From Gordonia shandongensis DSM 45094 (GTDB lineage: Bacteria; Actinomycetota; Actinomycetes; Mycobacteriales; Mycobacteriaceae), in NCBI RefSeq assembly GCF_000423025.1, contig NZ_AUHE01000003.1, forward strand, positions 124,001-188,000: a stretch of DNA of 64,000 nt. Direction: 5' to 3'. Below the pieces are notes generated by a model, which saw nothing but the letters and a program-made list of their open reading frames with translations, made no database searches and was not told where the DNA came from. Numbering within the stretch: position 1 is the first letter of the stretch; each line of letters starts with the position of its first letter. The position numbers were made by a program, and so were the translations under genes. This document shows positions 8,523 through 16,972 of the stretch, one piece after another.

Positions 8523-9320
8523 TCAGCCGAGGGTGACGGCGGCCTCCGGCGAGTACGTCATGTAGGTGAACGTCTCGAAGAAGTACAGGTTCACGGTGTC
8601 ACCGTCGTGCGAGTCGTACCCGATGGACACGTCCTGGCCGATGATGAGCTCGAAGTCGCCGCCGCGAGTGCTGAGCAGGAAGCCGCCCTCGATGGCCGGC
8701 GCCCAGACGATCTCACCGTCCACGAGGATCCGCTGCAGGTGCTCGCGGATGGGGTTGCCGTGGTCGGAGGTCTCGTTGACGAGCGTGTACTGCTCGGCCG
8801 ACAGGGCCAGCGAGTACGGGCCGTCGACGGAGGTGAGCCGGAGCTTGCTGATCGCCTGGCTGAGCGCCTCCGGATAGTCGCGGACGTCGTCGGGCAGCGC
8901 GAGCGCGCTGACCCCGTCCTCATTGCGGATGCCCGTGATCGACGCGGCCGGGTAGCCCTCGAAGATGGCGCGGTCCTCGGCCTGCGCCAGGGAGCGGGCG
9001 GCGCACACCACCGGATCCCAGTCGGCGTCGGACGCCCCGCGGTCGACGCTGTCGATGGCTTCGCGGGACAGCGTGAACGGAACCTTGAGCTCCACCATCG
9101 GCTGCGTGCTGCGCAGGAAGGCGTGGATCCCGTCGGTGGGGGAGTCGATCTTCGCGCGGTGGCCGCGGACGGCGGAGTCGACGTCGAGGCCGAGGGGACC
9201 CGACATGTCGACGAGGCGACGACCGGCGATGTTCCGTTTGAACGAGCGCGACGCCTCCTCCTCGATCTCCGCCCAGGCGGCGGTGGAGATCGGGGCGAGT
9301 TCGCGGTGCAGATTGTTCAT
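8523..9320 (-). CDS. enc: Type 1 encapsulin shell protein (linocin M18 family)
   Basis: A 265-residue HK97-fold shell protein. It begins MNNLHRELAPISTAAWAEI and contains the conserved GRRLVDMSGPLG stretch (about 38-49) and the PYSLALSAEQY segment. The C-terminus FFETFTYMTYSPEAAV is also typical of encapsulins. Such proteins assemble into hollow cytoplasmic compartments that load cargo carrying a short C-terminal targeting peptide. The gene lies 30 bp downstream of a DyP peroxidase that carries such a peptide, so the two encode a shell and its cargo. The ATG at 9320 was preferred over a GTG four codons upstream because family members start MNN. Length is normal for the family. Confidence 0.95.
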   Translation of the reverse strand: MNNLHRELAPISTAAWAEIEEEASRSFKRNIAGRRLVDMSGPLGLDVDSAVRGHRAKIDSPTDGIHAFLRSTQPMVELKVPFTLSREAIDSVDRGASDADWDPVVCAARSLAQAEDRAIFEGYPAASITGIRNEDGVSALALPDDVRDYPEALSQAISKLRLTSVDGPYSLALSAEQYTLVNETSDHGNPIREHLQRILVDGEIVWAPAIEGGFLLSTRGGDFELIIGQDVSIGYDSHDGDTVNLYFFETFTYMTYSPEAAVTLG

Positions 9321-9350
9321 GGTTGTCCTCACTCGATTCGGGGTCTGGGG

Positions 9351-10412
9351 TCAGCGGAGCGAGCCGATGCCGAGCGAACCGTCCGTGGGCGAACCGTCCG
9401 TGGGCGATCCGTCCGTGGGGGATCCGTCGGCGGGGCGCTCGGGCACGGGTTCGTGATCATCGGGGTTCGCGGCGTCGGGGAACGGTGCCGGCGGCGGATC
9501 GGCGAGGAAGTCGCCGGTCGGCACGTAGAACTGCGATCCGGTGACGGCGGTCGTGAAGTCGAGGAGCCGATCGTGGTTGCCCTCGGGTTCGCCGATGAAC
9601 ATCCGACGGAGCATCTCCTCGCTGACGTCCGGACCGCGCGAGTACGCGATGTAGAACGTGCCGCGCTCGCCGCCTCCCGAGACGTCGCCGTACGGCATGT
9701 TGTCGCGGACGACGTCGATCTCCTCGCCGTCCTCATCGGTGACGACGTTGAGTGCGATGTGCGAATTGGTCGGCTTCACGTCGTCGTCCATCTCGATGTT
9801 GTCGAGCTTGGTCCGGCCGATCGCACGCTCCTGATTCTCCACCGACAGGCTGTTCCACGACTCGAAGTCGGTCACATACCGCTGGATCACGACGTAGCTG
9901 CCGCCGGCGAAGTCGGGGTCCTCGTCGCCGACGGTGATCGCATCGACGGCGTCCTGCCCGGTGGGGTTCTCGGTCCCGTCGACGAAGCCGATCATGTCGC
10001 GGAGGTCGAAATACCGGAAGCCGTGGACCTCGTCGACGGTGGTGACGGCGTCACGCACCGATTCGGCCCACTTCTGCCCCACCTCGAAGCACAGATCCAT
10101 GCGATCGGCCTTGATGTGGATCAGCAGGTCGCCCGCCGTCGCGGGCGCGGTGTGGACCGCACCGTGGAGTTCGGTGAACGGGCGCAGGCCCGCCGGCCGC
10201 GGCCCCGAGTAGAGCCGGTCCCAGGCGTCCGAGCCGATCCCGGCCACGGCGGTGAGCGCCGACTCGGGGGCGCGGGACCCGACCGCGCTGACGAGGCCCG
10301 CCAGGTCGGCGAGGGCGTCCCGCACGGTGCTCTCGCCGCCGTCGTCGATGGTGTGGACGAGGAAGACGGCGGACGAGGTCTTTCGGGTCAGGATGTTCTG
10401 AGGCGTCGGCAC
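9351..10412 (-). CDS. dyp: Dye-decolorizing peroxidase, encapsulin cargo
   Basis: A 353-residue heme peroxidase of the DyP family. The GFVDGTENP motif holds Asp145, the proximal heme ligand is His218 in NSHIA, and the distal Arg259 is in AYSRGPD. The catalytic domain ends near residue 305. A flexible Pro/Asp-rich tail follows, with PADGS/PTDGS units, and the protein closes with DGSLGIGSLR, a standard encapsulin targeting peptide. It would be packaged inside the shell made by the next gene, 30 bp downstream in the same operon, and use H2O2 to oxidise an unknown substrate. The GTG at 10412 lies 6 nt after a TAAGCT hexamer. The tandem-repeat linker before the targeting peptide is unusual in its regularity. 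Confidence 0.95.
   Translation of the reverse strand: MPTPQNILTRKTSSAVFLVHTIDDGGESTVRDALADLAGLVSAVGSRAPESALTAVAGIGSDAWDRLYSGPRPAGLRPFTELHGAVHTAPATAGDLLIHIKADRMDLCFEVGQKWAESVRDAVTTVDEVHGFRYFDLRDMIGFVDGTENPTGQDAVDAITVGDEDPDFAGGSYVVIQRYVTDFESWNSLSVENQERAIGRTKLDNIEMDDDVKPTNSHIALNVVTDEDGEEIDVVRDNMPYGDVSGGGERGTFYIAYSRGPDVSEEMLRRMFIGEPEGNHDRLLDFTTAVTGSQFYVPTGDFLADPPPAPFPDAANPDDHEPVPERPADGSPTDGSPTDGSPTDGSLGIGSLR
9376..9435. repeat. 15-bp tandem repeats in the DyP tail
   Basis: Four 15-bp units (9376-9390, 9391-9405, 9406-9420, 9421-9435). The first two are identical and the others differ at a few bases. They encode the pentapeptides PTDGS/PADGS on the minus strand, just before the targeting peptide. 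Confidence 0.85.
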
Positions 10413-10418
10413 GCTCCC

Positions 10419-10424
10419 AGCTTA
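10419..10424 (-). promoter_or_regulatory. -10-like hexamer for the DyP-encapsulin operon
   Basis: TAAGCT on the minus strand lies 6 nt before the GTG start at 10412, compatible with leaderless expression. A GGGAG just before the start could alternatively act as a ribosome site. Confidence 0.3.
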
Positions 10425-10480
10425 CCGATGCCCGCCGACAGCCGCTCTCGCTCCGGAGTCGCGCGGCGCAGACGCCGACG

Positions 10481-10507
10481 GCCGGCATCCTCGGTGAGGA
10501 TGCCGGC
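10481..10507 (-). terminator. Hairpin terminator after the mycolyltransferase gene
   Basis: A perfect 12-bp stem (10481-10492 with 10496-10507) and a 3-nt loop, beginning 21 bp beyond the stop codon. There is no T-tract. Confidence 0.65.
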
Positions 10508-10527
10508 CGTCGATGCGCGTCAGGCGA

Positions 10528-11484
10528 TCAGAAGAACGCCGGGCGGAACGTGGTGCGCCACGACTCCTTGAAGCGGGCCTGCCAGTAGTCCCACCAGTGC
10601 GCCCCGTCCGGGGTGATGTGGGTGGTCAGACGGACGCCCGGAACGGTCTGCAGGCGGGCGATGTACAGCTGCGAGCTGGTCGACGCCGCGACCTCCAGCG
10701 GAACCATCTGCGCGAACTTCGTCGGGTTGAACGCCGGGTTCCCCGGGGTCAGGCTGGCGTCGTACTTGCTGCCGACACCGGTGCCGGACGAGACGTAGAC
10801 GCGCTTTCCGGCGAGGTTGCCCGCCGACAGGAACGGGTCGTTGGCGAACCACTCACCGGCGGGGTAGACGCCCCACATGTTCATCGGGTTGCCGCCCATC
10901 TCGGCCACGGAGGCCATGATGCCCTGGGTGAAGCCCGGCATCGTGACGGTGGGGTAGCCGCTGTAGGAGGCGACGGCCTTGTAGAAGTTCGAATGACGCG
11001 ACGCCAGGTTCAGCGCGGCCGTGCCGGACATCGACAGGCCGGCGACGCCGTTGCGGCGGTTGTCGCTGTTGTGCTTGCGCTTCATGTAGGCGGGGAGCTC
11101 CTTGGTCAGGAACGTCTCCCACTTGTTGAGGCCGAGCTTCGGGTCGCGCCGCTCCCAGTCGGTGTAGAAGCTGCCGCCGCCGCCGAACGGAATGGCGACG
11201 TTGGTGCCCTTGCCCGCCATGTAGCGATCGACGTCGGTCTCGATGAGCCAGCCGCTGTTGTTCCGCGGGGCGCGCAGGCCGTCGAGGAGGTACAGGGTCG
11301 GCTTGGCCTTGCCGCCGCCGCCGTCGATGATGCGGACCGGAACATTCCGGTGCATGGCGTTCGAGTAGACGTATTCGGTGGTGCCCGCGGCCTGGGCCTG
11401 CGGGGCCACGGCGGCAGCGGTGCCGACGAGGGTCGTCAGGGCGGCGACCGTGATCGTCAGGCGTTTACCAACGCTCTTGAGCAT
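10528..11484 (-). CDS. Secreted mycolyltransferase (antigen 85 / FbpA-like esterase)
   Basis: A 318-residue secreted alpha/beta hydrolase. A Sec signal peptide (residues 1 to about 33, basic KSVGKR then a hydrophobic core ending AQAA) precedes the mature protein. The conserved PTLYLLDGL lies near 62-70, the nucleophile elbow GLSMSG has Ser151, and the C-terminal catalytic His is in DGAHWWDYW. Members transfer mycolic acids between trehalose monomycolate molecules or onto arabinogalactan outside the membrane. This enzyme is direct evidence for a mycolate cell wall. ATG 11484 has a good ribosome site (GAAGGA), so longer upstream in-frame starts were rejected. A candidate promoter lies about 120 bp upstream and a strong hairpin follows the stop. 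Confidence 0.9.
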   Translation of the reverse strand: MLKSVGKRLTITVAALTTLVGTAAAVAPQAQAAGTTEYVYSNAMHRNVPVRIIDGGGGKAKPTLYLLDGLRAPRNNSGWLIETDVDRYMAGKGTNVAIPFGGGGSFYTDWERRDPKLGLNKWETFLTKELPAYMKRKHNSDNRRNGVAGLSMSGTAALNLASRHSNFYKAVASYSGYPTVTMPGFTQGIMASVAEMGGNPMNMWGVYPAGEWFANDPFLSAGNLAGKRVYVSSGTGVGSKYDASLTPGNPAFNPTKFAQMVPLEVAASTSSQLYIARLQTVPGVRLTTHITPDGAHWWDYWQARFKESWRTTFRPAFF

Positions 11485-11875
11485 AGAAATCCTTCGGTGT
11501 GTATCGGAGTCGCTGACGCGACCGGATTGTCGACGCGGCAGGACTTCGTCGATTCCCGCAGCGACGTCCGAGCCGTAGCCCGAAGTTGCCCCCGCACGCG
11601 TCGTGAGCGTAGCGGAAACGTGATGTCGCTGCAAAGCCTCGGCATGTGATCCGCCGCTGGTCGCGACTGTTTCGCCACGAGAGACCGACGCCCGGATCAC
11701 GATTCGGTAACTGTCGGCGGTGGGCGCGGGTGACGCGGAAACCGCTTGTGGGGGCGGTGTTCCCGTCGCGGCGCGGAACGCGATTCTCCTGCGGGTAGGG
11801 TCTCCTGCAGAGGTGGTCTGTGCGGTGGACCACAGGAGATCTCAGGGTCGACGTGCCCGGGAAGCAGGTGGTCTC
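11485..11875. other. Intergenic region between divergent genes (391 bp)
   Basis: It holds the candidate minus-strand promoter of the mycolyltransferase gene and a small inverted repeat, GTGGTC (11813-11818) with GACCAC (11828-11833), in the leader of the flavoprotein gene. Open reading continues upstream of the flavoprotein start but shows no recognisable protein. No RNA gene is evident. Confidence 0.5.
11606..11634 (-). promoter_or_regulatory. Candidate sigma-A promoter for the mycolyltransferase gene
   Basis: On the minus strand, TTGCAG (11634-11629) and TACGCT (11611-11606) are separated by 17 bp, giving a leader of roughly 115 nt. Confidence 0.35.
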
Positions 11876-13546
11876 GTGAGCGGACGAACGGAGGCGGCCG
11901 ACGCGATCGTCGTCGGCGCCGGACTGGCGGGTCTGGTGGCGACGTACGAACTGACGCGGGCGGGCCGGACGGTGATCGTCGTCGATCAGGAGAATCGGGA
12001 GAACCTGGGCGGTCAGGCGTTCTGGTCGCTCGGCGGACTCTTCCTGGTCGACAGCCCCGAACAGCGGCGCCTGGGCATCAGGGACTCGCCCGAGCTGGCG
12101 CTGCAGGACTGGATGGGGTCGGCGGGTTTCGATCGCGACGACGAGGACTACTGGCCCCGGCAGTGGGCGCGCGCCTACGTGGAGTTCGCGTCGACGATCA
12201 AACGCTCCTATCTGCACGATCTGGGGCTGCGGTTCACCCCCGTCGTCGGCTGGGCCGAGCGCGGCGGCGGATTCGCCGACGGACACGGCAACTCGGTCCC
12301 GCGCTTCCACCTCACGTGGGGCACGGGGCCGGAGGTGATGCGCGTCTTCGCCGAGCCGGTGCTCGAGGCGGAGAAGCGAGGCCTGGTGACCTTCGCGTTC
12401 CGGCGGCGCGTCGACGACCTGATCGTCGAGGACGGTGCGGCCGTCGGCGTGCGCGGCACGCTGTTGGAGCCGACGGACGCCGCGCGCGGAACACCCACCT
12501 CGCGGACCGAGGTCGGTGACTTCGAGCTGCGGGCGGGTGCGGTGATCGTGACCTCCGGCGGCATCGGCCACAACCACGAGATGGTTCGGGCCAACTGGCC
12601 GACGCAGCGGCTCGGCCCCGCACCGAAGACGATGATCGCGGGCGTCCCCGACTATGTGGACGGCCGGATGCTCGGCATCAGCGAACGGGCCGGCGCCAAC
12701 ATCGTCAACCGCGACCGCATGTGGCATTACACCGAGGGCATCAAGAACTGGAACCCAGTGTGGTCGGATCACGCGATCCGGATCATCCCGGGGCCGTCGT
12801 CGCTGTGGCTCGACGCGGAGGGCAACCGGCTCCCCGCGCCCAACTTCCCCGGGTTCGACACCAACTCGACGATGAAGGCGATTCTCGACACCGGATACGA
12901 CTACTCGTGGTTCGTGCTGACCCGCTCGATCATCGAGAAGGAGTTCGCCCTGTCGGGCTCCGAGCAGAACCCCGACATCACCGAGAAGTCGCTCAAGGTG
13001 GCGGCGAGGAGTCGTCTGGCGAAGGGGATGCCGGGCCCGGTGGAGGCGTTCACCAAACACGGTGAGGACTTCGTGGTCCGCGACAATCTCGCCGATCTGG
13101 TGGCGGGGATGAACGAGATCGGCCGCGGCGGCCACATCGATCTGCAGGAGCTGGAGTTGACGATCTCGGCGCGGGACGCGCAGGTGGACAACGCGTACAG
13201 CAAGGACGCGCAGATGATGGCCGTGTCGAACGCGCGGCACTATCTCGGCGACAAGGTGGTCCGGGTGGCCAAACCGCATCGGCTGCTCGATCCGGCGCAC
13301 GGTCCGCTCATCGCGGTGCGCCTGAACATCCTCACCCGGAAGACGTTGGGCGGGCTGGAGACGAATCTCGACTCGCAGGTGATGCGTCCCGACGGCACGC
13401 CCTTCGACGGCCTGTACGCGGCGGGCGAGGTCGCCGGCTTCGGCGGCGGCGGCGTCCACGGGTACAACGCACTGGAGGGCACGTTCCTCGGCGGCTGCAT
13501 CTTCTCCGGACGCGCCGCCGGGCTGGCGGTGGCGCGCGACCTCTGA
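11876..13546 (+). CDS. FAD-binding dehydrogenase (Rv0785-like)
   Basis: A 556-residue flavoprotein of the fumarate reductase/ketosteroid dehydrogenase superfamily. The N-terminal dinucleotide fold reads IVVGAGLAGLVATYEL (about residues 11-26), followed by the GGQAFWSLGGLF segment. The C-terminal GLYAAGEVAGFGGGGVHGYN is the usual second FAD contact. The sequence closely matches my memory of M. tuberculosis Rv0785, whose substrate is unknown. The GTG at 11876 was chosen because the fold begins ten residues later; extension to an upstream ATG would add about 50 residues without family similarity. It ends 13 bp from the convergent DUF3068 gene. No electron-transfer partner is nearby. Confidence 0.85.
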   Translation: MSGRTEAADAIVVGAGLAGLVATYELTRAGRTVIVVDQENRENLGGQAFWSLGGLFLVDSPEQRRLGIRDSPELALQDWMGSAGFDRDDEDYWPRQWARAYVEFASTIKRSYLHDLGLRFTPVVGWAERGGGFADGHGNSVPRFHLTWGTGPEVMRVFAEPVLEAEKRGLVTFAFRRRVDDLIVEDGAAVGVRGTLLEPTDAARGTPTSRTEVGDFELRAGAVIVTSGGIGHNHEMVRANWPTQRLGPAPKTMIAGVPDYVDGRMLGISERAGANIVNRDRMWHYTEGIKNWNPVWSDHAIRIIPGPSSLWLDAEGNRLPAPNFPGFDTNSTMKAILDTGYDYSWFVLTRSIIEKEFALSGSEQNPDITEKSLKVAARSRLAKGMPGPVEAFTKHGEDFVVRDNLADLVAGMNEIGRGGHIDLQELELTISARDAQVDNAYSKDAQMMAVSNARHYLGDKVVRVAKPHRLLDPAHGPLIAVRLNILTRKTLGGLETNLDSQVMRPDGTPFDGLYAAGEVAGFGGGGVHGYNALEGTFLGGCIFSGRAAGLAVARDL

Positions 13547-13559
13547 CCGGTGCCCGTGG

Positions 13560-15404
13560 TCAGTCGCGACCGTGGCGGCGGTACCGGCTCAGGTCGGGCA
13601 TGGGCCGCGTGGGATCGGCGAACGGGTACGGGTTGCTCTGCTGGGCCCGATCGCCGGGTTCCGGGTCGTCCGGTGCGGGGTCCTCGACGATCGGGGTGAA
13701 GCCGTCGTCGGGCTGACCGGTCGCGGGCTGTTCGGGAGACGCGGGTGCGGTCCAGTACGAGTCGGCCGGGTTCGGATCGATCCGATACGGTTCGGCGCGG
13801 TGCTGATTGACCCCGTACGGGTCGCCCCTGTACTGGGTGTCGCTGTACTGGTCGGCCCTGTACCGCTGGTCGCCGTACTGGTCGGCCCCGTACCGCTGGT
13901 CGCTGTACGGGTCGGCCCCGTACTCAGTGTCTCCGTACTGGGTGTCCCCGTACTCGGTGTCCCCGTACTGGGTGTTCCCGTCCTGCCGGTCGGGGTGCCC
14001 GCCGGTGTCGGGCTGCACGGGGATCCCGTAGGCCGCGGTGTCGGTCACGTCGGCGGGGCTCTCCACGGACGGGATGGGCGACGCGGGTGCACTCTGCGTC
14101 GGTCGTGCGAAGACCGTCGTCGCGGCCTGATCGGCGTTGCTCCAGCCCCGGTGGTCGGTGGTGTCGGGATCGGCGCTGCCGGAGTCGGGAGCGCTGCCGC
14201 CGTCAGCGGGGTCGACCGGGCCGTCGGGCCCGGTGTCGTCGGGGCCGCCGTCGTCGGGGCCGCCGGCCGTCCGGCGGCGCCGTCCCAGGATCACGAAGGC
14301 GAGCCAGGCGAGCAGGAGCAGTCCGCCGAGCACTCCGAGGCCGATCGGCGCGTAGAGCCCGCCGAAGCGGAGCTGGTCCAGATAGTCCTTGGTGCGTGAC
14401 GCCTGTTGGGCGACCGTCTCGTCGTTCCACTGGAACCGGCCCTTGAGCACGTCCATCTGGAAGTCGCGGACTGCGCGGGGCGCGGTGGGGTCGGGCGACT
14501 TGAAGTACTGGTGCTGGTCTTCCATCCCGTAGACGATGGTGCCGGTCTGCGGTTCCACGTACACGTGCCGCGTCGCCTTGGCGTAGCGGTGCATCGTGAT
14601 GACGTCCTTGGACTTGACGCCCTTGCCCTTGATGCCCCACCACCGGGCGGGCATGTCGAGGATGGTGCCGAGGGCGGCCTCGTCGTCGGCGTCGGGCAGC
14701 TCGGAGAGGTCGGTCTCGGGGACGTCGGCCACGAAGTGGTACGTCTGGACGCCGTCGATCTCCTTCTCCTCGACGAACTTGGCCGTCGCATCGCTGCGGG
14801 TGTTGGTGTCGTAGTACAGGTAGTCCTGCTTCTGGACGTCGAAGCCGAACTTGTACTGGAAGCCGTGGCGGTCGTCGAGGCGCACCGAGACGTCGTCGAC
14901 GCTCCCGCCGTCGGGCACGGATGCGAGCTGCAGGGAGCTGACGTCGCCGTCGGGCACCGACGTCTTGCGGTTCACCGACACCCGGTCGATGGTGGCGGTC
15001 AGCAGGGCGTCGTCGCACCCGCGCTCGTCGTTGTCGGCCGCCATCGTCAGATCGTGCTCGGCGCCGTCGGCGCCGCGGACCCGGTCGATCTCGACGGTCT
15101 GCGCCGACTGGAGGGTGGCCTGTTCGGCGTCCGAGGGCTCGACGATCACCGACCGTCGCTGCTGCGTGAGGTGGGCGGCCATCGTCGCCGCCTTCTTCTT
15201 GGTGATGGAGCAGCGGTCGAAGATGGTGGCCGGGAAGCGGTCACCGGCCTGGCCGTCGCCGGGCACGGTGGTGGCGACCGACGTGATGTCGAGGTCGAGG
15301 GGCACCACGCGCAGTTTCGGGACCAGGTAGGTCGGGATGGCGACGGCTGCGACGATGCACGCGATGCCGACGAAGGCCAGCAGTGCCAGTGCGGCACGTT
15401 TCAT
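13560..15404 (-). CDS. DUF3068 (PorA family) membrane protein with repetitive Tyr-rich tail
   Basis: A 614-residue protein of the actinobacterial DUF3068/PorA group. An N-terminal helix (about residues 5-25) is followed by a large extracytoplasmic domain (to about 345), a second helix (GLGVLGGLLLLAWLAFVILG) and a basic RRRR stop-transfer motif. The tail of some 240 residues is predicted cytoplasmic and Pro/Asp-rich. It contains thirteen consecutive five-residue units of the form GDTQY/GADPY/RADQY. Function of the domain is unknown. ATG 15404 was preferred over 15422 because GAGGAG lies at ribosome-site spacing. The gene follows the UbiB-like gene by 54 bp on the same strand and is probably co-transcribed with it. 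Confidence 0.8.
   Translation of the reverse strand: MKRAALALLAFVGIACIVAAVAIPTYLVPKLRVVPLDLDITSVATTVPGDGQAGDRFPATIFDRCSITKKKAATMAAHLTQQRRSVIVEPSDAEQATLQSAQTVEIDRVRGADGAEHDLTMAADNDERGCDDALLTATIDRVSVNRKTSVPDGDVSSLQLASVPDGGSVDDVSVRLDDRHGFQYKFGFDVQKQDYLYYDTNTRSDATAKFVEEKEIDGVQTYHFVADVPETDLSELPDADDEAALGTILDMPARWWGIKGKGVKSKDVITMHRYAKATRHVYVEPQTGTIVYGMEDQHQYFKSPDPTAPRAVRDFQMDVLKGRFQWNDETVAQQASRTKDYLDQLRFGGLYAPIGLGVLGGLLLLAWLAFVILGRRRRTAGGPDDGGPDDTGPDGPVDPADGGSAPDSGSADPDTTDHRGWSNADQAATTVFARPTQSAPASPIPSVESPADVTDTAAYGIPVQPDTGGHPDRQDGNTQYGDTEYGDTQYGDTEYGADPYSDQRYGADQYGDQRYRADQYSDTQYRGDPYGVNQHRAEPYRIDPNPADSYWTAPASPEQPATGQPDDGFTPIVEDPAPDDPEPGDRAQQSNPYPFADPTRPMPDLSRYRRHGRD
13785..13979. repeat. Thirteen 15-bp tandem units encoding Tyr-ending pentapeptides
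   Basis: Degenerate 15-bp units of the GTACTGGGTGTCCCC type run without interruption over 195 bp. Read on the minus strand, each unit encodes a pentapeptide ending in Tyr (one ends in His). Confidence 0.85.
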
Positions 15405-15458
15405 ATCCGGTCGTCTCCTCATCGGGTGTCGGTCGCGGTGGCATCGGCGGTGTTCCGG

Positions 15459-16832
15459 TCAGCCGCGGGCGGCACGCCGGTCGCGTTCGGCTTCCTTCAT
15501 GATCCCCGCCATGTAGCCGTAGATCTCGCGGTCGGAGATGGCCTTCCACCGCGGGGCCAGCAGCTTCATGTACTTCTCTACATACAACAGCTGTTTGCCC
15601 ACGAGCACCAACTCCCGCGGCAGCCGCGCGTCGTGCGCCTTGGCGACGGCGGCCAACTGGCGGCCGAGGTCGGTGTACGACATCGACGCCATCGACGTCG
15701 TGGAGAGCGGGGCGGTGACGCGTTCGAGGTCGGCGCCGCCCTTGGCGGTGGAGCCGGGCTTGTGCACGGCGCCGAGGAGGAAGATCGCGCGGCCCGCGGA
15801 GTCGTAGTCCTGTTTGACGATCAGGTCGACCACGAGCTGACGCAGGATCCGGCGGGTGCGGGCGTCGAACCGGCCGACGATCCCGAAATCCAGCAGGACG
15901 AGGGTGCCCTCCTCGTCCACCAGGACGTTTCCGGCATGCAGGTCGCCGTGGAACAGTCCGCCGTGGAAGGCCGAGTCGAGCAGCGACAGCAGCAGGTTGC
16001 GGCAGAGGGCCTCACCGTCGTGGCCGGCGGCCCGCACGGCGCGGACGTCGTCGATGCGGGTGGCGTAGATGCGTTCCATCGTCATCACGCGGGCGGTGGT
16101 GAACTCGTCGTAGACCGCCGGAACCCTGACTCGGTCGCCGAACGGGCCGGGTTGCAGACACTCGAACCACTCGCGCATGGTGGCGGCCTCGTTGCGGAAG
16201 TCGAGCTCGGAGTCGAGGCCGTCGGCGAAGTCCTCGACCACGTTGCGGGCGCTGAGCATCCGGCCGTAGTCGGAGAACTCGAGCAGGCCCGCCAGCCGTT
16301 CGAGGATGGCGACGTCGGGGGAGAGTCGCTCGGCGATACCCGGCCGCTGGATCTTGACGACGACCTCTTCGCCGGAGGCGAGGGTGGCGGTGTGCACCTG
16401 CGCGATCGACGCCGACGCGATGGGTTCGACGTCGAAGGTGGCGAAGACGTCTTCCGGTTCGGCGCCCAGCTCCTCGACGAACACCCGGCGGATGGCGGCG
16501 GGGTCGGCGGGTCGCACCTGGTCGAGCAGGGACTCGAATTCGTCCGACATGGTGGTGCCGAAGACGCCGGGGCTGGAGGCGATGAGCTGTCCGAGCTTCA
16601 CGTAGGTGGGGCCGAGTCGTTCGAAGGTGCGGCGCACCTCGTGCGCCACGGCGGGGGCGCCGGGGCGGCGGCCGCGAAGGAGGCCGGTGGCGGATCCGGC
16701 CACGAATCGGCCGACTCCGACGGCGGCGTGTCCGGCGGTGGTCGTGAAGCGTGTGACCTCGGTGACCGCCGAGACGCCGGGGAGCCGATCACGGTCCACT
16801 GCGTGCACGTTGTCCTGTTCAGTCGTCACCAT
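15459..16832 (-). CDS. ABC1/AarF/UbiB family atypical kinase
   Basis: A 457-residue protein-kinase-like fold of the UbiB family. The N-terminal KxGQ motif appears in YVKLGQLIASSPGVF (about 75-89). It is followed by the nucleotide loop ASIAQVH, the VVVKIQRPG lysine, the catalytic HGDLHAGN and the metal-binding LLDFG. Family members are ATPases involved in isoprenoid lipid or quinone metabolism; the actinobacterial substrate is not known. The next gene on this strand (DUF3068) starts 54 bp downstream. ATG 16832 lies 5 nt after a TACAAT hexamer, so a GTG one codon inside is a possible alternative start. It is divergent from nadB across 140 bp. Confidence 0.88.
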   Translation of the reverse strand: MVTTEQDNVHAVDRDRLPGVSAVTEVTRFTTTAGHAAVGVGRFVAGSATGLLRGRRPGAPAVAHEVRRTFERLGPTYVKLGQLIASSPGVFGTTMSDEFESLLDQVRPADPAAIRRVFVEELGAEPEDVFATFDVEPIASASIAQVHTATLASGEEVVVKIQRPGIAERLSPDVAILERLAGLLEFSDYGRMLSARNVVEDFADGLDSELDFRNEAATMREWFECLQPGPFGDRVRVPAVYDEFTTARVMTMERIYATRIDDVRAVRAAGHDGEALCRNLLLSLLDSAFHGGLFHGDLHAGNVLVDEEGTLVLLDFGIVGRFDARTRRILRQLVVDLIVKQDYDSAGRAIFLLGAVHKPGSTAKGGADLERVTAPLSTTSMASMSYTDLGRQLAAVAKAHDARLPRELVLVGKQLLYVEKYMKLLAPRWKAISDREIYGYMAGIMKEAERDRRAARG

Positions 16833-16906
16833 TCGGGATTGTAGTGGACCGGCGGGGTGCGGCCACCTCGTCGCGCGCGGCGGCGGGGGCGTACGCTCAA
16901 CCGATA

Positions 16907-16929
16907 GTTTTCGACCAGTAGTCGATAAC
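16907..16929. promoter_or_regulatory. Candidate operator palindrome upstream of nadB
   Basis: GTTTTCGAC, 5-nt spacer, GTCGATAAC: 9-bp arms with one mismatch, in the divergent ubiB/nadB promoter region and 43 bp before the nadB ATG. An NAD-responsive regulator such as NrtR is a reasonable guess; the sequence alone does not identify it. Confidence 0.5.
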
Positions 16930-16972
16930 CGTGCGGGTCACCGACCCGGCACGCCGTCCGCCGGGAGTCGCG

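Noticed and set aside
8178..10571. Long plus-strand open frame across the encapsulin-DyP region
   Set aside because: The minus strand carries two full, recognisable proteins; the plus translation has no family features.
11720..11875. N-terminal extension of the flavoprotein to an upstream ATG
   Set aside because: The extra 52 residues show no family similarity and the FAD fold begins right after GTG 11876.
14406..16844. Long plus-strand open frame opposite DUF3068 and UbiB-like genes
   Set aside because: Shadow frame caused by high GC; the minus-strand products have complete family motifs.
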